Shown: positions 17,033-26,933 of the stretch, piece after piece
How positions within the stretch are numbered: the first letter of the stretch is position 1
Layout: every line of letters begins with the position of its first letter
NCBI RefSeq assembly: GCF_017833415.1
Contig: NZ_JAFICC010000006.1
Span: 62,001-126,000 of the forward strand
From: Flavobacterium sp. 1355
GTDB lineage: Bacteria; Bacteroidota; Bacteroidia; Flavobacteriales; Flavobacteriaceae
Direction of reading: 5' to 3'
DNA: 64,000 nt
Notes under the pieces: generated by a model
Databases searched by the model: none
What the model saw: only the letters and a program-made list of their open reading frames with translations
Told to the model about the DNA's origin: nothing
Translations under genes and position numbers: made by a program

Positions 17033-18190
17033 TTACTCAGTCCAAGATTTATAGTATTGTCCATCATCAAGACCCATAGCTTCCTCAGTAACCATAAGAG
17101 GCCTGAAAGTATCAACCATAACGGCCAATTCCTGGGTTTCTTTATGACCAATACTGCGTTCCATGGCGCCTGGTGCAGGACCATGTGGAATTCCTTTTGG
17201 GTGTAAAGTGATGTGACCCTGCTCAATATTATTACGGCTCATAAAATCGCCATCAACATAATACAAAACTTCGTCTGAATCTATATTGCTGTGATTGTAA
17301 GGTGCCGGAATTGCTTTAGGGTGATAGTCATAAAGTCTTGGGCAGAATGAACAAACGACAAAAGTGGCCGTTTCAAATGTTTGGTGTACCGGTGGCGGTT
17401 GGTGAACACGTCCGGTTATAGGTTCAAAATTATGAATGGAGAATCCGTATGGGAAATTATAACCGTCCCAGCCTACAACGTCAAAAGGATGTGTGGCATA
17501 AACCACTTCGTGAATCATCCCTTCTTTTTTAATTTTAATTAAAAAATCACCTTTTTCGTCGTGTGTTTCTAATTCATTTGGCAAAATAAAATCACGCTCG
17601 CAAAATGGAGAATGTTCTAAATGCTGGCCTGATTGGTTTTTATAACGTTTTGGAGTATAAAATGGAGAATAAGACTCTACATAAAAAAGTCGGTTTTCTT
17701 CAGTTTCAAATTCTATCTGATAAATAATTCCTCTTGGTATAATTAAATAATCTCCATATTCAAAAGGAATATTGCCAAGCATGGTACGAAGCTTTCCTTT
17801 TCCTTTATGAATGAAAAGCATTTCGTCAGCATCGGCATTTTTATAAAAGTAATTTCTAAGCGATTCTTTTGGCGCGGCCAGACCAATAATGCAGTCTTTG
17901 TTGACCAGCATTGCTTTTCGGCTGTCCAGAAAATCATTCTCAGGCTTTAATTCAAAACCTTTAAACAATAATGATTTTATGTTCTTTCCGATTGCAATTT
18001 TAGGCTCAACAGAATAAGAATTTAAAATTTCCTTTACCTGTGTTGGTCTGTGAACGTGGTAAGATAATGACGAATGTCCGTGAAAACCTTCTGTTCCAAA
18101 TAATTGTTCGTAATAAAAACCTCCGTTTGGTTTCTCGAACTGGGTGTGTCTTTTTTGAGGAAAATCTCCAAGTTTATGATATAATGGCAT
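17033..18190 (-). CDS. hmgA: Homogentisate 1,2-dioxygenase
   Basis: This Fe(II) enzyme opens the homogentisate ring to maleylacetoacetate. The 385-residue product carries the family words FGTEGFHGHSSLSYH near residue 30, and PPPVHQTFE and HPKGIPHGP in the second half, which include metal-site histidines. It precedes hppD in the same direction, so two consecutive steps of tyrosine degradation are adjacent. Maleylacetoacetate isomerase and fumarylacetoacetase genes are not in the window. The upstream gap 18191-18402 contains no gene that I can see. Confidence 0.95.
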   Translation of the reverse strand: MPLYHKLGDFPQKRHTQFEKPNGGFYYEQLFGTEGFHGHSSLSYHVHRPTQVKEILNSYSVEPKIAIGKNIKSLLFKGFELKPENDFLDSRKAMLVNKDCIIGLAAPKESLRNYFYKNADADEMLFIHKGKGKLRTMLGNIPFEYGDYLIIPRGIIYQIEFETEENRLFYVESYSPFYTPKRYKNQSGQHLEHSPFCERDFILPNELETHDEKGDFLIKIKKEGMIHEVVYATHPFDVVGWDGYNFPYGFSIHNFEPITGRVHQPPPVHQTFETATFVVCSFCPRLYDYHPKAIPAPYNHSNIDSDEVLYYVDGDFMSRNNIEQGHITLHPKGIPHGPAPGAMERSIGHKETQELAVMVDTFRPLMVTEEAMGLDDGQYYKSWTE

Positions 18191-18402
18191 GGCTTTTTCA
18201 ATTAGATAATTTATAAATTAGATAATTAGAAAATGTGAATTGTGAACAGATAATCAGCCCATTTTCTAAATTGGCTAATTATTCAATTCGATAGCATTAC
18301 TCCGGATTCCTCTTAATGAGAAATTGAAGATACTCCAATAAACCTGTCCATTTTGTTTTCATTATAACAAATGTCGTAATTTTTATTGATTTAAATTACA
18401 AA

Positions 18403-20772
18403 TTAAAACAAAAATCCGATACTAAACCATGTAAAACTTTTTGACATCTCAGGAGACCACGAATGTTTAATCTCAATTGGCCCAATTATAGTTTCGAGTC
18501 CGTAACCTACAGCATACCCAGAATATTTAGGCATTGAGATCCAGTCAACAGTGCTAAAAATGTCATCGCCCAGATTGGCATAATTTGCAGAAATATTGAC
18601 GTGATTTTTTTTAAGTATTTCATAATCCAGTGTCAGACCTGTTTTTATGTAACTGTTTCCCGAGATACTCAGAAAATCGTATCCATAAAAATAATTGAAG
18701 TTGTTGATTTTGTTATAGCCATATCCACCCAAAATGTAATCAAAAAACGGAACACTGTCACTGCCAATGTTGAACCCTGATTCTGCTTCAATTTTAAAAG
18801 TCGCTTTTTTGAAAAGCCTGTTTGCAAATGCGATTTCTGCTTTTGCCGTTGAGAATGGTTTAAATTTGTTTGTGTAATCTGATGATGCCAAATAAGTTTG
18901 CACGTCTGTAGAAAAATATAATCCCGAATGCGGAAAACTTTTATTGTCAAAAGAGTCATACTTTAAATATCCAAAAACACTATAATAGGTGCTTTTCTCG
19001 ATTACATTATCTTCATCTGAGAGTGTAGGTGAATTTATTTTTAAATATTTATGCTCCAGACCACCGCCCATTAAGAATTTCTGAACAAATATAGTTTGAA
19101 AATAAGCCTGATTTGTCAAATCAAGAAAATCAACGTTAATCTGACTTCCAATTGGATTTTCCGAAATGAGTGAGCTAAAACTATTCGCCACATTTCGGTT
19201 AAACTGATTTAATCTGGAACGGAATCCGAAACTAATATTAAAACCATTTTCGACATAATAGTTTAAATCGTACCTGAAATTATCTCCCAAAATGACATCA
19301 ACCGAGGTAACATCATTTTTTAGGAATGTTTTTTTATGAGTAAGATTTAATAAAATTCCACTTTTATAAAGACCGTCATAATGCAGTCCGAGTTTTAAAT
19401 ATGTTTGTGTTGGATTTTCACGAAGGACAAGATCCAAATCATCTTTATTGCCATTAGGCTGCAGACAATAAGAAATTGTACTGAAATTTTGTGTAGCGTT
19501 AAGATTGTTTATTCCGGTTTTCAGATCGTCATAAGTTATAGTGCTTCCTGGTTTAAAACGAAGTTTACCACGAATGTATTCACGGGTAAAATTTTCCAGA
19601 CGGTCACTGTTTATATTTTTTATTTCAAGTGTATCTGTGCTTATTTTTAGTTTTGGTTTTTTATAAAAATGATTTTCATCTGTAAGAGATTTAATTTTTT
19701 CAAAAACGGCAAAAGCAGCTTCTTCACCCTTTCTGATTATTTCTTCGCCTTTATCAAAAGAAATTACGCCATAATCACGAATATCAGGTTTTATATATAC
19801 ATCGGTGTCTTTTACTTTGCTTTTCATTTTATCAATTGACTGAAGATTGGTAATCTGAACCAATATTCTTGTGGCATTTTTTAGCCCTTTTCTGTTCAGT
19901 AAATCGTCCTGAACATCAACTCCAATGATAATATCAGCACCAAGATTTCGAACTTCTTTTATTGGATAATTATTTACAACTCCACCATCGACTAATAATT
20001 TTCCGTCAATTTCTACCGGCGTAAATAACGAAGGAAAAGCCGCACTAGCCACCATGGCCTGAACCAGGTTTCCTTTATTAAGCAATACTTCTTCACCCGT
20101 TTCTATGTTGGTAGCGATACACAAAAAAGGTGTTGGCAATTTATTAAAATCACGGACGTGACGAACATTTCGGGTAAGGCTGCTCAATAAATTATAATTG
20201 TACATCCCTTTTGAAAGCGCTTCCGGAATACCAACCCTGAATTTATTAAAAGGCAAGGCAATGGCATATAATTCGTCATTTTTTTTACCATAAAAGTTCT
20301 TAGACGAACGGGGAATATAATCATTTATCAATTCGTCAAAATTTGTTTTTTTGAAGATAGAATCAATTTGAGTAGCGTTGTAACCTGAGGCATAAAGACC
20401 GCCAATTACAGACCCCATACTGGTTCCGCCAATATAATCTATTTTTATACCGGCCTCTTCTAAAACTTTCAAAACTCCGATATGGGCAAAACCTTTGGCA
20501 CCACCGCCACTTAAAACCAAACCTATTTTTGGTCTTGTGACGCTATCCTGCGCGGCTTTTTTTTCATTTTCCTGTGAAAAAGAATTTTGCGGATTTACAA
20601 ATAAAAGTAGAAAAAGAACCAACTGTAAGCTCCAGATGGAAATAGAAAACTGCTGGAGACAAAAAGATAATTTTTCCTGCAAAGAAAGAGCAGAAACATA
20701 CGTTCCCTTTTTTGAAAAAGAAAAAAATCTTTTTGACTGAGTGTTAAAAATGGACAGCTGGATTAGGCGCAT
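18403..20772 (-). CDS. Patatin-like phospholipase with Omp85/BamA-type C-terminus
   Basis: The 789-residue protein has a long N-terminal region with a hydrophobic export segment ending NSFSQ. The patatin domain follows, with the oxyanion loop GGGAKG (89-94), nucleophile S118 in GGTSMG and D262 in VDGGVVNNYP, which form the Ser-Asp dyad. A POTRA-like segment and an outer-membrane barrel (about 440-789, ending SIGFLF) complete the PlpD-type layout. It is probably an outer-membrane or surface lipase. I chose ATG 20772, since it clears the uvrC stop at 20783; an upstream ATG at 20838 would overlap uvrC. A later start nearer the hydrophobic segment is possible. Confidence 0.88.
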   Translation of the reverse strand: MRLIQLSIFNTQSKRFFSFSKKGTYVSALSLQEKLSFCLQQFSISIWSLQLVLFLLLFVNPQNSFSQENEKKAAQDSVTRPKIGLVLSGGGAKGFAHIGVLKVLEEAGIKIDYIGGTSMGSVIGGLYASGYNATQIDSIFKKTNFDELINDYIPRSSKNFYGKKNDELYAIALPFNKFRVGIPEALSKGMYNYNLLSSLTRNVRHVRDFNKLPTPFLCIATNIETGEEVLLNKGNLVQAMVASAAFPSLFTPVEIDGKLLVDGGVVNNYPIKEVRNLGADIIIGVDVQDDLLNRKGLKNATRILVQITNLQSIDKMKSKVKDTDVYIKPDIRDYGVISFDKGEEIIRKGEEAAFAVFEKIKSLTDENHFYKKPKLKISTDTLEIKNINSDRLENFTREYIRGKLRFKPGSTITYDDLKTGINNLNATQNFSTISYCLQPNGNKDDLDLVLRENPTQTYLKLGLHYDGLYKSGILLNLTHKKTFLKNDVTSVDVILGDNFRYDLNYYVENGFNISFGFRSRLNQFNRNVANSFSSLISENPIGSQINVDFLDLTNQAYFQTIFVQKFLMGGGLEHKYLKINSPTLSDEDNVIEKSTYYSVFGYLKYDSFDNKSFPHSGLYFSTDVQTYLASSDYTNKFKPFSTAKAEIAFANRLFKKATFKIEAESGFNIGSDSVPFFDYILGGYGYNKINNFNYFYGYDFLSISGNSYIKTGLTLDYEILKKNHVNISANYANLGDDIFSTVDWISMPKYSGYAVGYGLETIIGPIEIKHSWSPEMSKSFTWFSIGFLF

Positions 20773-20782
20773 AAAAAAAGTA

Positions 20783-22576
20783 CTAGTTGGTTTTGTAAAA
20801 GTCGACAATTTTTTTGGCTTTTGATAGTCCGACAACATCAGAAATTTCTTTTTCTGTAGCCAATTTTAATCTCTTAACACTTTTAAAATGTTGTATTAAT
20901 GTAAGCATTGTTTTTTCGCCGATTCCCGGAATACTTTCTACTGAAGAACTAAGGGCTGCTTTGCTTCGTTTATTGCGATGAAAAGTGATTCCAAAACGAT
21001 GCGCCTCATTTCGTAATTGCTGAATAACTTTCAATGTTTCTGATTTTTTATCTAAATACAGCGGAATAGAATCTCCCGGATAAAAAAGTTCCTCAAGACG
21101 TTTTGCAATTCCAATAATAGCAATTTTGCCACGCAATCCGAGTTCGTCTATACTTTTTAGGGCCGCAGAAAGCTGTCCTTTTCCACCATCAATAATAATC
21201 AATTGTGGCAAAGGTTCATTTTCGTCTAATAACCTTTTATAACGGCGGCCTACAATTTCGGTCATCGAAGCAAAATCATCAGGGCCTTCAACCGTTTTTA
21301 CATTAAAATGGCGATAATCTTTTTTGCTTGGTTTACCGTCTTTAAACACAACGCAGGCCGCGACAGGATTTGTTCCCTGAATATTAGAGTTGTCAAAGCA
21401 TTCTATATGGCGGGGCTCAACCTGAAGGCGCAAATCTTTCTGCATCTGCGCCATGATTCGGTTGGTATGACGATCGGGATCTACAATCTGTAATTGTTTG
21501 AGTTGCTCGATTCGATAGAATTTTGCATTTCTGATGGATAAATCCAAAATCTGTTTTTTATCTCCAAGCTGCGGAACTGTTGTCCGGATATTTTCACCCA
21601 AATTAATTTCGAAGGGAACAATAATTTCTTTAGACAATAACTGAAAACGTTCACGAAGTTCAATTACTGCAAGTTCCAGCAATTCTTCGTCACTTTCGTC
21701 CAGTTTCTTTTTTATTTCCAAAGTATGCGAACGAATAATCGAGCCGTGTGAAATTTGTAGAAAGTTGACATAAGCCGCACTTTCATCAGACACAATCGAA
21801 AAGACGTCAATATTCGTGATTTTCGGATTTACAATAGTCGATCTCGATTGATAATTTTCGAGTATATCAATTTTCTCTTTGATTTTTTGAGCTTCTTCAA
21901 AACGTAAATCCTGTGCATATTTTGTCATTAAGCGTTTGAAGTCTTTTAAGCTTTCTTTAAAATTTCCTTTCAGGATTTCGCGAATAGCATCAACCTGTCT
22001 TTGATAATCTTCCAGCGGTTCCAGACCCTCACAAGGACCTTTGCAGTTCCCGATATGATATTCCAGACAAACCTTAAATTTTCCGGCATTAATATTAGAT
22101 TCGCTTAAATCGTAAGTGCAGGTTCGCAAGGGATACAATTCTTTAATTAAATCAAGAATAGTATAAACCATTTTGAAATTGGTATATGGACCATAATATT
22201 CAGAGCCGTCTTTGACCATTCTTCGCGTTAAAAATATTCTCGAAAAAGGTTCTTTTTTGATACAGATCCAAGGATAACTTTTATCATCACGCAGCAATAC
22301 ATTATAGCGTGGCTGCAGCGTTTTGATTAAATTATTTTCTAATAAAAGTGCGTCGGTTTCAGTAGGAACCACAATATGTTTTATGGTTACAATTTTTCTA
22401 ACCAGTACATTTGTTTTTCTGGTATCGTGAATTTTATTAAAATAGGAAGAGACTCTTTTTTTTAAGTTCTTTGCCTTTCCGACATACAATATTTTATCAT
22501 CCTTATCATAATACTGATACACGCCCGGATTGTCTGGCAAAGTTTGAATTTGAAGATCTAAAGACGGTTTTGACAT
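20783..22576 (-). CDS. uvrC: Excinuclease ABC subunit C
   Basis: UvrC makes both incisions around bulky DNA lesions after UvrAB recognition. The 597-residue protein starts with the GIY-YIG-type nuclease domain (PGVYQYYDKDDKILYVGKAK). It then has a UvrBC/UVR segment with AQDLRFEEAQKIKEKI, the RNase H-like domain (HIECFDNSNIQG and IIDGGKGQL), and a C-terminal helix-hairpin-helix (SIPGIGEKT). I chose ATG 22576, where the conserved N-terminus begins, rather than an upstream start at 22609. The patatin-like gene starts about 10 bases after its stop. Confidence 0.95.
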   Translation of the reverse strand: MSKPSLDLQIQTLPDNPGVYQYYDKDDKILYVGKAKNLKKRVSSYFNKIHDTRKTNVLVRKIVTIKHIVVPTETDALLLENNLIKTLQPRYNVLLRDDKSYPWICIKKEPFSRIFLTRRMVKDGSEYYGPYTNFKMVYTILDLIKELYPLRTCTYDLSESNINAGKFKVCLEYHIGNCKGPCEGLEPLEDYQRQVDAIREILKGNFKESLKDFKRLMTKYAQDLRFEEAQKIKEKIDILENYQSRSTIVNPKITNIDVFSIVSDESAAYVNFLQISHGSIIRSHTLEIKKKLDESDEELLELAVIELRERFQLLSKEIIVPFEINLGENIRTTVPQLGDKKQILDLSIRNAKFYRIEQLKQLQIVDPDRHTNRIMAQMQKDLRLQVEPRHIECFDNSNIQGTNPVAACVVFKDGKPSKKDYRHFNVKTVEGPDDFASMTEIVGRRYKRLLDENEPLPQLIIIDGGKGQLSAALKSIDELGLRGKIAIIGIAKRLEELFYPGDSIPLYLDKKSETLKVIQQLRNEAHRFGITFHRNKRSKAALSSSVESIPGIGEKTMLTLIQHFKSVKRLKLATEKEISDVVGLSKAKKIVDFYKTN

Positions 22577-22713
22577 TCTGTTTTGTTTCTGAAGATAGCT
22601 GAAAAACATTTTTCAAAAACTATTCCGATTTTGATAATTTGCCTTACAGTGATTTAGTTCCAAATTTACGAAATCAAAAGAATAATTTCTATATTTAGAT
22701 TTTATAATTCTAT

Positions 22714-23697
22714 ATGAAAAATAACAAACCCATGATTATTTTTGGCGAGTCGATTTTGCCAGGAGAACATAGAACAATAAACGTTGAAATTGCCAGGTTA
22801 CACACAACCACAAAGCTTAATATTCCGGTTATCGTACGCCGCTCAAAACTTGACGGTCCTGTGGTTTTGTTCTCAGCCGGGATACACGGAGATGAGATAA
22901 ACGGAATTGAAATTGTACGTCAGATTATCAGCAAAAAAATAAACAGGCCAACCCGTGGGACTATTATTTGTATTCCGATTATTAATATTTATGGATTTGT
23001 AAATAAATCGCGTGAATTTCCCGATGGAAGGGATTTAAACCGCGTTTTTCCCGGAAGTAAAAAAGGTTCGCTGGCAAGCCGTTTTGCATTTCATATAGTG
23101 GCAGAGATTTTACCGATTTTGGATTATGCTGTCGATTTTCATGCCGGTGGAGCGAGCCGCTTTAATGCGCCACAGATTCGAATCACAGAAAATAATCCTG
23201 AACTCAAAATCTTGTCAGATGTTTTTAATGCTCCATTTACTTTGTATTCAAAAAACATCAGCGGTTCTTTTAGAAATACATCAGAAAAAGCAAATGTAAA
23301 GATGCTGCTTTTTGAAGGTGGTAAATCATTAGATATAAATAATGAAATTGCCAACGAAGGGGTGATGGGAGTGAAGCGTTTATTGAATTATCTCGATATG
23401 CTTGATCCCAACCAAGTTGTTGAGGAAGCAAAAGAGCCTTCGATTTATATTAAAAATTCGGTTTGGCTGCGTGCCAAGTGTTCCGGTTTGCTGCATGATT
23501 TTAATATGGTGAGCAAATTTGTTACCAAAGGAACAATCCTGGCCATAATAACCGATCCGTTTGGTAAATTTGAACAAAAAGTAAAAGCGCCTCACGACGG
23601 GTTTGTGATTAATGCTAATCATTCGCCAATCGTTTATGAAGGCGATGCTATTTATCACATTTCTAAAAACTCCCCAGAAGAAGATGCCGAAGAATAA
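22714..23697 (+). CDS. Succinylglutamate desuccinylase/aspartoacylase family deacylase
   Basis: The 327-residue protein belongs to the zinc M14-like AstE/AspA family. The metal ligands are H58 and E61 (GIHGDEINGIE) and H143 (VDFHAGG). The C-terminal part has a beta-barrel with KAPHDGFV, resembling the AstE_AspA extension. It probably hydrolyses an N-acyl amino acid or a related amide in the cytosol; the substrate is unknown. Its end overlaps the next gene by 14 bases, so the two are co-expressed. Confidence 0.88.
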   Translation: MKNNKPMIIFGESILPGEHRTINVEIARLHTTTKLNIPVIVRRSKLDGPVVLFSAGIHGDEINGIEIVRQIISKKINRPTRGTIICIPIINIYGFVNKSREFPDGRDLNRVFPGSKKGSLASRFAFHIVAEILPILDYAVDFHAGGASRFNAPQIRITENNPELKILSDVFNAPFTLYSKNISGSFRNTSEKANVKMLLFEGGKSLDINNEIANEGVMGVKRLLNYLDMLDPNQVVEEAKEPSIYIKNSVWLRAKCSGLLHDFNMVSKFVTKGTILAIITDPFGKFEQKVKAPHDGFVINANHSPIVYEGDAIYHISKNSPEEDAEE

Positions 23698-24253
23698 AAA
23701 AGAATTACGATTACAATATAAAAGTCTCAGAAAAGAATTTTCTCCAGAAGATATTGAAGATAAAAGTCTGGCAATTGCCAATAATTTAATTCAAATGCCA
23801 ATTTGGGATAACACTTATTACCATGTTTTTCTGCCGATAGAAGAACAGAAAGAAGTAAATACAGAATATGTCCTTCATTTGCTTTCCGGAAAAGATAAGG
23901 AAATTGTAGTTTCCAAAAGTGATTTTGCAACTCGTGGAATGTCTCATTTTTTATTGACGGATAATACTAAAATCAAAAAAAACGAATACAATATTCCCGA
24001 ACCTGTAAATGGTTTGCCCGTTGCACCAGAAATGATAGAAGTTGTCTTTGTTCCGCTTTTGGCTTTTGACAATTTTGGAAATCGCGTAGGTTACGGAAAA
24101 GGATTTTACGATAAATTCCTGTCTGAATGCAAACCGAAAACGTTAAAAATTGGACTTTCATTCTTTGAAGCCGAAAATGAAATCGAAGATGTTTTTGAAT
24201 CTGATGTAAAATTGGATTATTGCGTTACGCCCTTAAAAATCTACAGTTTTTGA
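23684..24253 (+). CDS. 5-formyltetrahydrofolate cyclo-ligase
   Basis: The enzyme converts 5-formyl-THF to 5,10-methenyl-THF with ATP. The 189-residue protein has an N-terminal KKELRLQYKSLR basic helix and the family signature VGYGKGFYDKFL near residue 140. The frame is open further upstream, but the family N-terminus begins at ATG 23684, inside the last codons of the deacylase gene. The 14-base overlap in another frame suggests coupled translation. The following 147-base gap contains only AT-rich sequence with a weak AAATTTGGGATTTTA hairpin. Confidence 0.92.
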   Translation: MPKNKKELRLQYKSLRKEFSPEDIEDKSLAIANNLIQMPIWDNTYYHVFLPIEEQKEVNTEYVLHLLSGKDKEIVVSKSDFATRGMSHFLLTDNTKIKKNEYNIPEPVNGLPVAPEMIEVVFVPLLAFDNFGNRVGYGKGFYDKFLSECKPKTLKIGLSFFEAENEIEDVFESDVKLDYCVTPLKIYSF

Positions 24254-24400
24254 TTGAAGAATTAACAGTGTTATAAATAAATTTATATATGATGTAATAA
24301 AAATTTATATCATATGTTATTTAAAGACGAATTTTTATAAATGAAAAAAACCAAATACCATTTGAAATTTGGGATTTTATATTTTGAATTTTAAAAGTCT

Positions 24401-25147
24401 TTATTTCACTTCCTTAATTGTCGAAGAATCAATCCAGCCTTCTGTTCCGTCTGTTAATTCTATTTTTTTCCAGTTTAACAAAGTTTCTTTCACATAGACT
24501 TTTGCTCCTTCATGCAATAAGAAAATAGGAGATCCGGCTTTTTGCGGTTCGCTTCGAACTTCACTTATTTCGGCAAAAACAATTGCAGGGCGGTCATTAT
24601 CAAAATGGTCCTTTTCAGACATTCCGGCGGCAACGCTTAAAAATAATGCAACCAAAAGAATAAACATTCCAATGAAATAAATTCTTTTTGAAAGTGTGAG
24701 CTGCGAAAAATAATAGCCAATAAAGCACAGTAAAAAAACAAAAGCAATTCCAACAGAAATCTTTGCCCAGGTATTGTAGTTAAAAATCCCGGTAAAGTTC
24801 TGAATCAGCTTTGCAAAACCCACTTTTGGAACTTCTTTTATCTCATCAATAGTTAGTTTTTTTGCAAACTTTAAATTATTTAATGTTTCAGGATCATTAG
24901 GTTTTAAAACCAAAGCTTTCTCATAATTGTAAATAGAAGGCGCAACCTTATTTAATTTATAATAACTGTTCCCCAGGTTAAAATACAATTCTGCCGACTG
25001 TTGTTTCTCTTCTTTTATAATACTTTCATAAACATCAATGGCTTGCTGATATTCTCCATTTTTATACAGCGTATTTCCTTTTTCAAAGCTGTTCTGAGCA
25101 AAGAAAACCTGTGAGATTAATAGAAAGAGATATAATATATTTTTCAT
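24401..25147 (-). CDS. batE: BatE: TPR and SH3-domain protein of the Bat cluster
   Basis: The 248-residue protein has a signal peptide, TPR repeats (about 20-90: LYFNLGNSYYKLNK), two membrane helices (about 115-170), and a C-terminal bacterial SH3-like domain (about 185-245) with GAKVYVKE and EGWIDSS. This is the BatE layout. It is the last gene of the Bat cluster and starts 1 base after the batD stop. Bat proteins are linked to aerotolerance in Bacteroides and to envelope or stress functions elsewhere; the mechanism is not settled. A TTG 9 bases upstream is a weaker start. Confidence 0.88.
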   Translation of the reverse strand: MKNILYLFLLISQVFFAQNSFEKGNTLYKNGEYQQAIDVYESIIKEEKQQSAELYFNLGNSYYKLNKVAPSIYNYEKALVLKPNDPETLNNLKFAKKLTIDEIKEVPKVGFAKLIQNFTGIFNYNTWAKISVGIAFVFLLCFIGYYFSQLTLSKRIYFIGMFILLVALFLSVAAGMSEKDHFDNDRPAIVFAEISEVRSEPQKAGSPIFLLHEGAKVYVKETLLNWKKIELTDGTEGWIDSSTIKEVK

Positions 25148-25148
25148 T

Positions 25149-26897
25149 TTAAACAATTTGTTTTTCTAATTCAGAAATAATTACAACAGCTTTATCATAA
25201 TCCTGCTGAATAGATGCGCTTGATGCCGGAGCATATCGGGCAAATTCACAGTTTTCTGTCAGCGTAATAAAACTTTGTACAGCTTCCGGATTTGCGTTTC
25301 TTGATAAAAGTAATTCCCTGATGTTATCTTTACTCATTTCTGAGGTTTCAATATGTAATTTTGCTTTTAGGAAATTATGCATTGCTTTTTCCAGCGCGAT
25401 ATAAAACGGTTCTTTGTTATTAAGTTGTTTCCTGGCTTCAGATAAATATTTCTTAGCCAATTTGTTGTTCATTTTAATTCTATTACCGGTTACATCACTA
25501 TCTATTGCTTCTTTTTTCTTTTTGGCCAAAATAATTATTGGCAGAATAATAAAGGGTGCAAACAATAAGGCATAATAAAGGTTAGAGCCGTAAAAATCGT
25601 TTTTCTCAATACTTACCAGTGTTGTTTTTAACTTAACGTATTTGAATTGTTCTGTCTTTGAAATCACATTTTTAGATGCAGTTGCTGTGGTATTAGCTTC
25701 AGCCTGCATTGGGCCATCCAGAACATCTATCATAATTTCCTGAGATGTAATGGTTTTATAAGAACCTGTATTTAAATCAAAATAAGAAAACTGCATTGGC
25801 TTAATAGCATACTTTCCTTTATATTGCGGAATGATGGTGTATTTATCTGAAATTCTTCCGGACATTCCTGCCAGTGAAGTCGTTACTTTTTCATCATGAA
25901 CCGGATCGTACATTTCCAGTGCATTTGGTACAACAGGTTTTGGTAAAGTAAATAATTTCATGTTTCCGGCTCCTGTCGCACTTACGATCAGGTCAAGACT
26001 CTCACCATTTTTCAGCGTTGTTTTTGTTGGTGTTACTGTAAAAGTAAATTTTCCAACAGCACCGCTAAAACCTTCCGGTTTACTTGCTTCTGGCAGTGGT
26101 CTTACATTAATAGTTTTAGCTCCTGCAGAAACAATTTTATTGTCATCAGAAAGTATCATCTGACCAAACATATCACGACGATTTGTTGGCAATTGAACGC
26201 CAATATCTAAAGAAAGCGGTTCAATAGTGAGTCTTCCTGATTTCTGTGGATATAAAATAGTCTTTTTCAGGACCACATAATAACACCTTTGACCCTGATA
26301 GCTTCCTTCTTCAATAGTCAATTGTTTAATGTCAATATTCTGGTTCCAGAAATCATTGTATTTTGGTTTTGCCAATTCTTTAAAACCGGTAACACCAATA
26401 TTATTGAAATACAATTTATAAACTACTGTAATAGGTTCGTTTAGGTACGGATTGGTTTTAGAAATTTCCGCAACCAGATTAAGCGTTTCGCTTCCAGACC
26501 CCTGAGGTCTGTCATTAGGATCTCTTTCCTGTGCAACAGCATTTGTAACAACGATTTTTATTGGCGAGGTTTTGTAAATCTGGCCATTAAATTCAATCGA
26601 TGCCTGTTTAATAGTAACCGTTCCTTTTTGAGCCGGCTGTAAAATATAGGAATATATTTTTTGAAAAGAGCTTCTCCCGTTTATCCAGGATTGGCTTACC
26701 TGCTGGCTAGGCCCGGCTACAACTCTGAATCCGTCAAATGAAGGCTGGTCAAAATTGTCTCCATCAACATTCATGATAAAGTCAATTCTAAGTCTTTCAT
26801 TTAACCCAAGCGTGTTTTTGCTTACTCTGGCTTCAAATTGTACTTGAGCCAAAAGCCCCTGAAAAGTGAATAGTAATAAAATTAAATATCTTTTCAT
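25149..26897 (-). CDS. batD: BatD: membrane-anchored oxygen tolerance protein
   Basis: The 582-residue protein has a signal peptide (ending GLLAQ), a long periplasmic beta-rich BatD region with FEARVSKNTLGLNERLRI, FDQPSFDGFRVVAGPSQ and IYKTSPIKIVV, a membrane helix (about 438-458, LYYALLFAPFIILPIIIL), and a cytoplasmic helical tail. This is standard BatD, thought to act with the VWA proteins BatA and BatB at the inner membrane. It lies between batC and batE in one direction. Confidence 0.92.
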   Translation of the reverse strand: MKRYLILLLFTFQGLLAQVQFEARVSKNTLGLNERLRIDFIMNVDGDNFDQPSFDGFRVVAGPSQQVSQSWINGRSSFQKIYSYILQPAQKGTVTIKQASIEFNGQIYKTSPIKIVVTNAVAQERDPNDRPQGSGSETLNLVAEISKTNPYLNEPITVVYKLYFNNIGVTGFKELAKPKYNDFWNQNIDIKQLTIEEGSYQGQRCYYVVLKKTILYPQKSGRLTIEPLSLDIGVQLPTNRRDMFGQMILSDDNKIVSAGAKTINVRPLPEASKPEGFSGAVGKFTFTVTPTKTTLKNGESLDLIVSATGAGNMKLFTLPKPVVPNALEMYDPVHDEKVTTSLAGMSGRISDKYTIIPQYKGKYAIKPMQFSYFDLNTGSYKTITSQEIMIDVLDGPMQAEANTTATASKNVISKTEQFKYVKLKTTLVSIEKNDFYGSNLYYALLFAPFIILPIIILAKKKKEAIDSDVTGNRIKMNNKLAKKYLSEARKQLNNKEPFYIALEKAMHNFLKAKLHIETSEMSKDNIRELLLSRNANPEAVQSFITLTENCEFARYAPASSASIQQDYDKAVVIISELEKQIV

Positions 26898-26933
26898 TAA
26901 TTGTTTAATCGTTTTTAAAGGTTTAACTAAAAA

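Noticed and set aside
17014..17226. Minus-strand 70-aa frame overlapping the end of hmgA
   Set aside because: It is a frame-shifted shadow of hmgA, whose own frame is complete with all family motifs.
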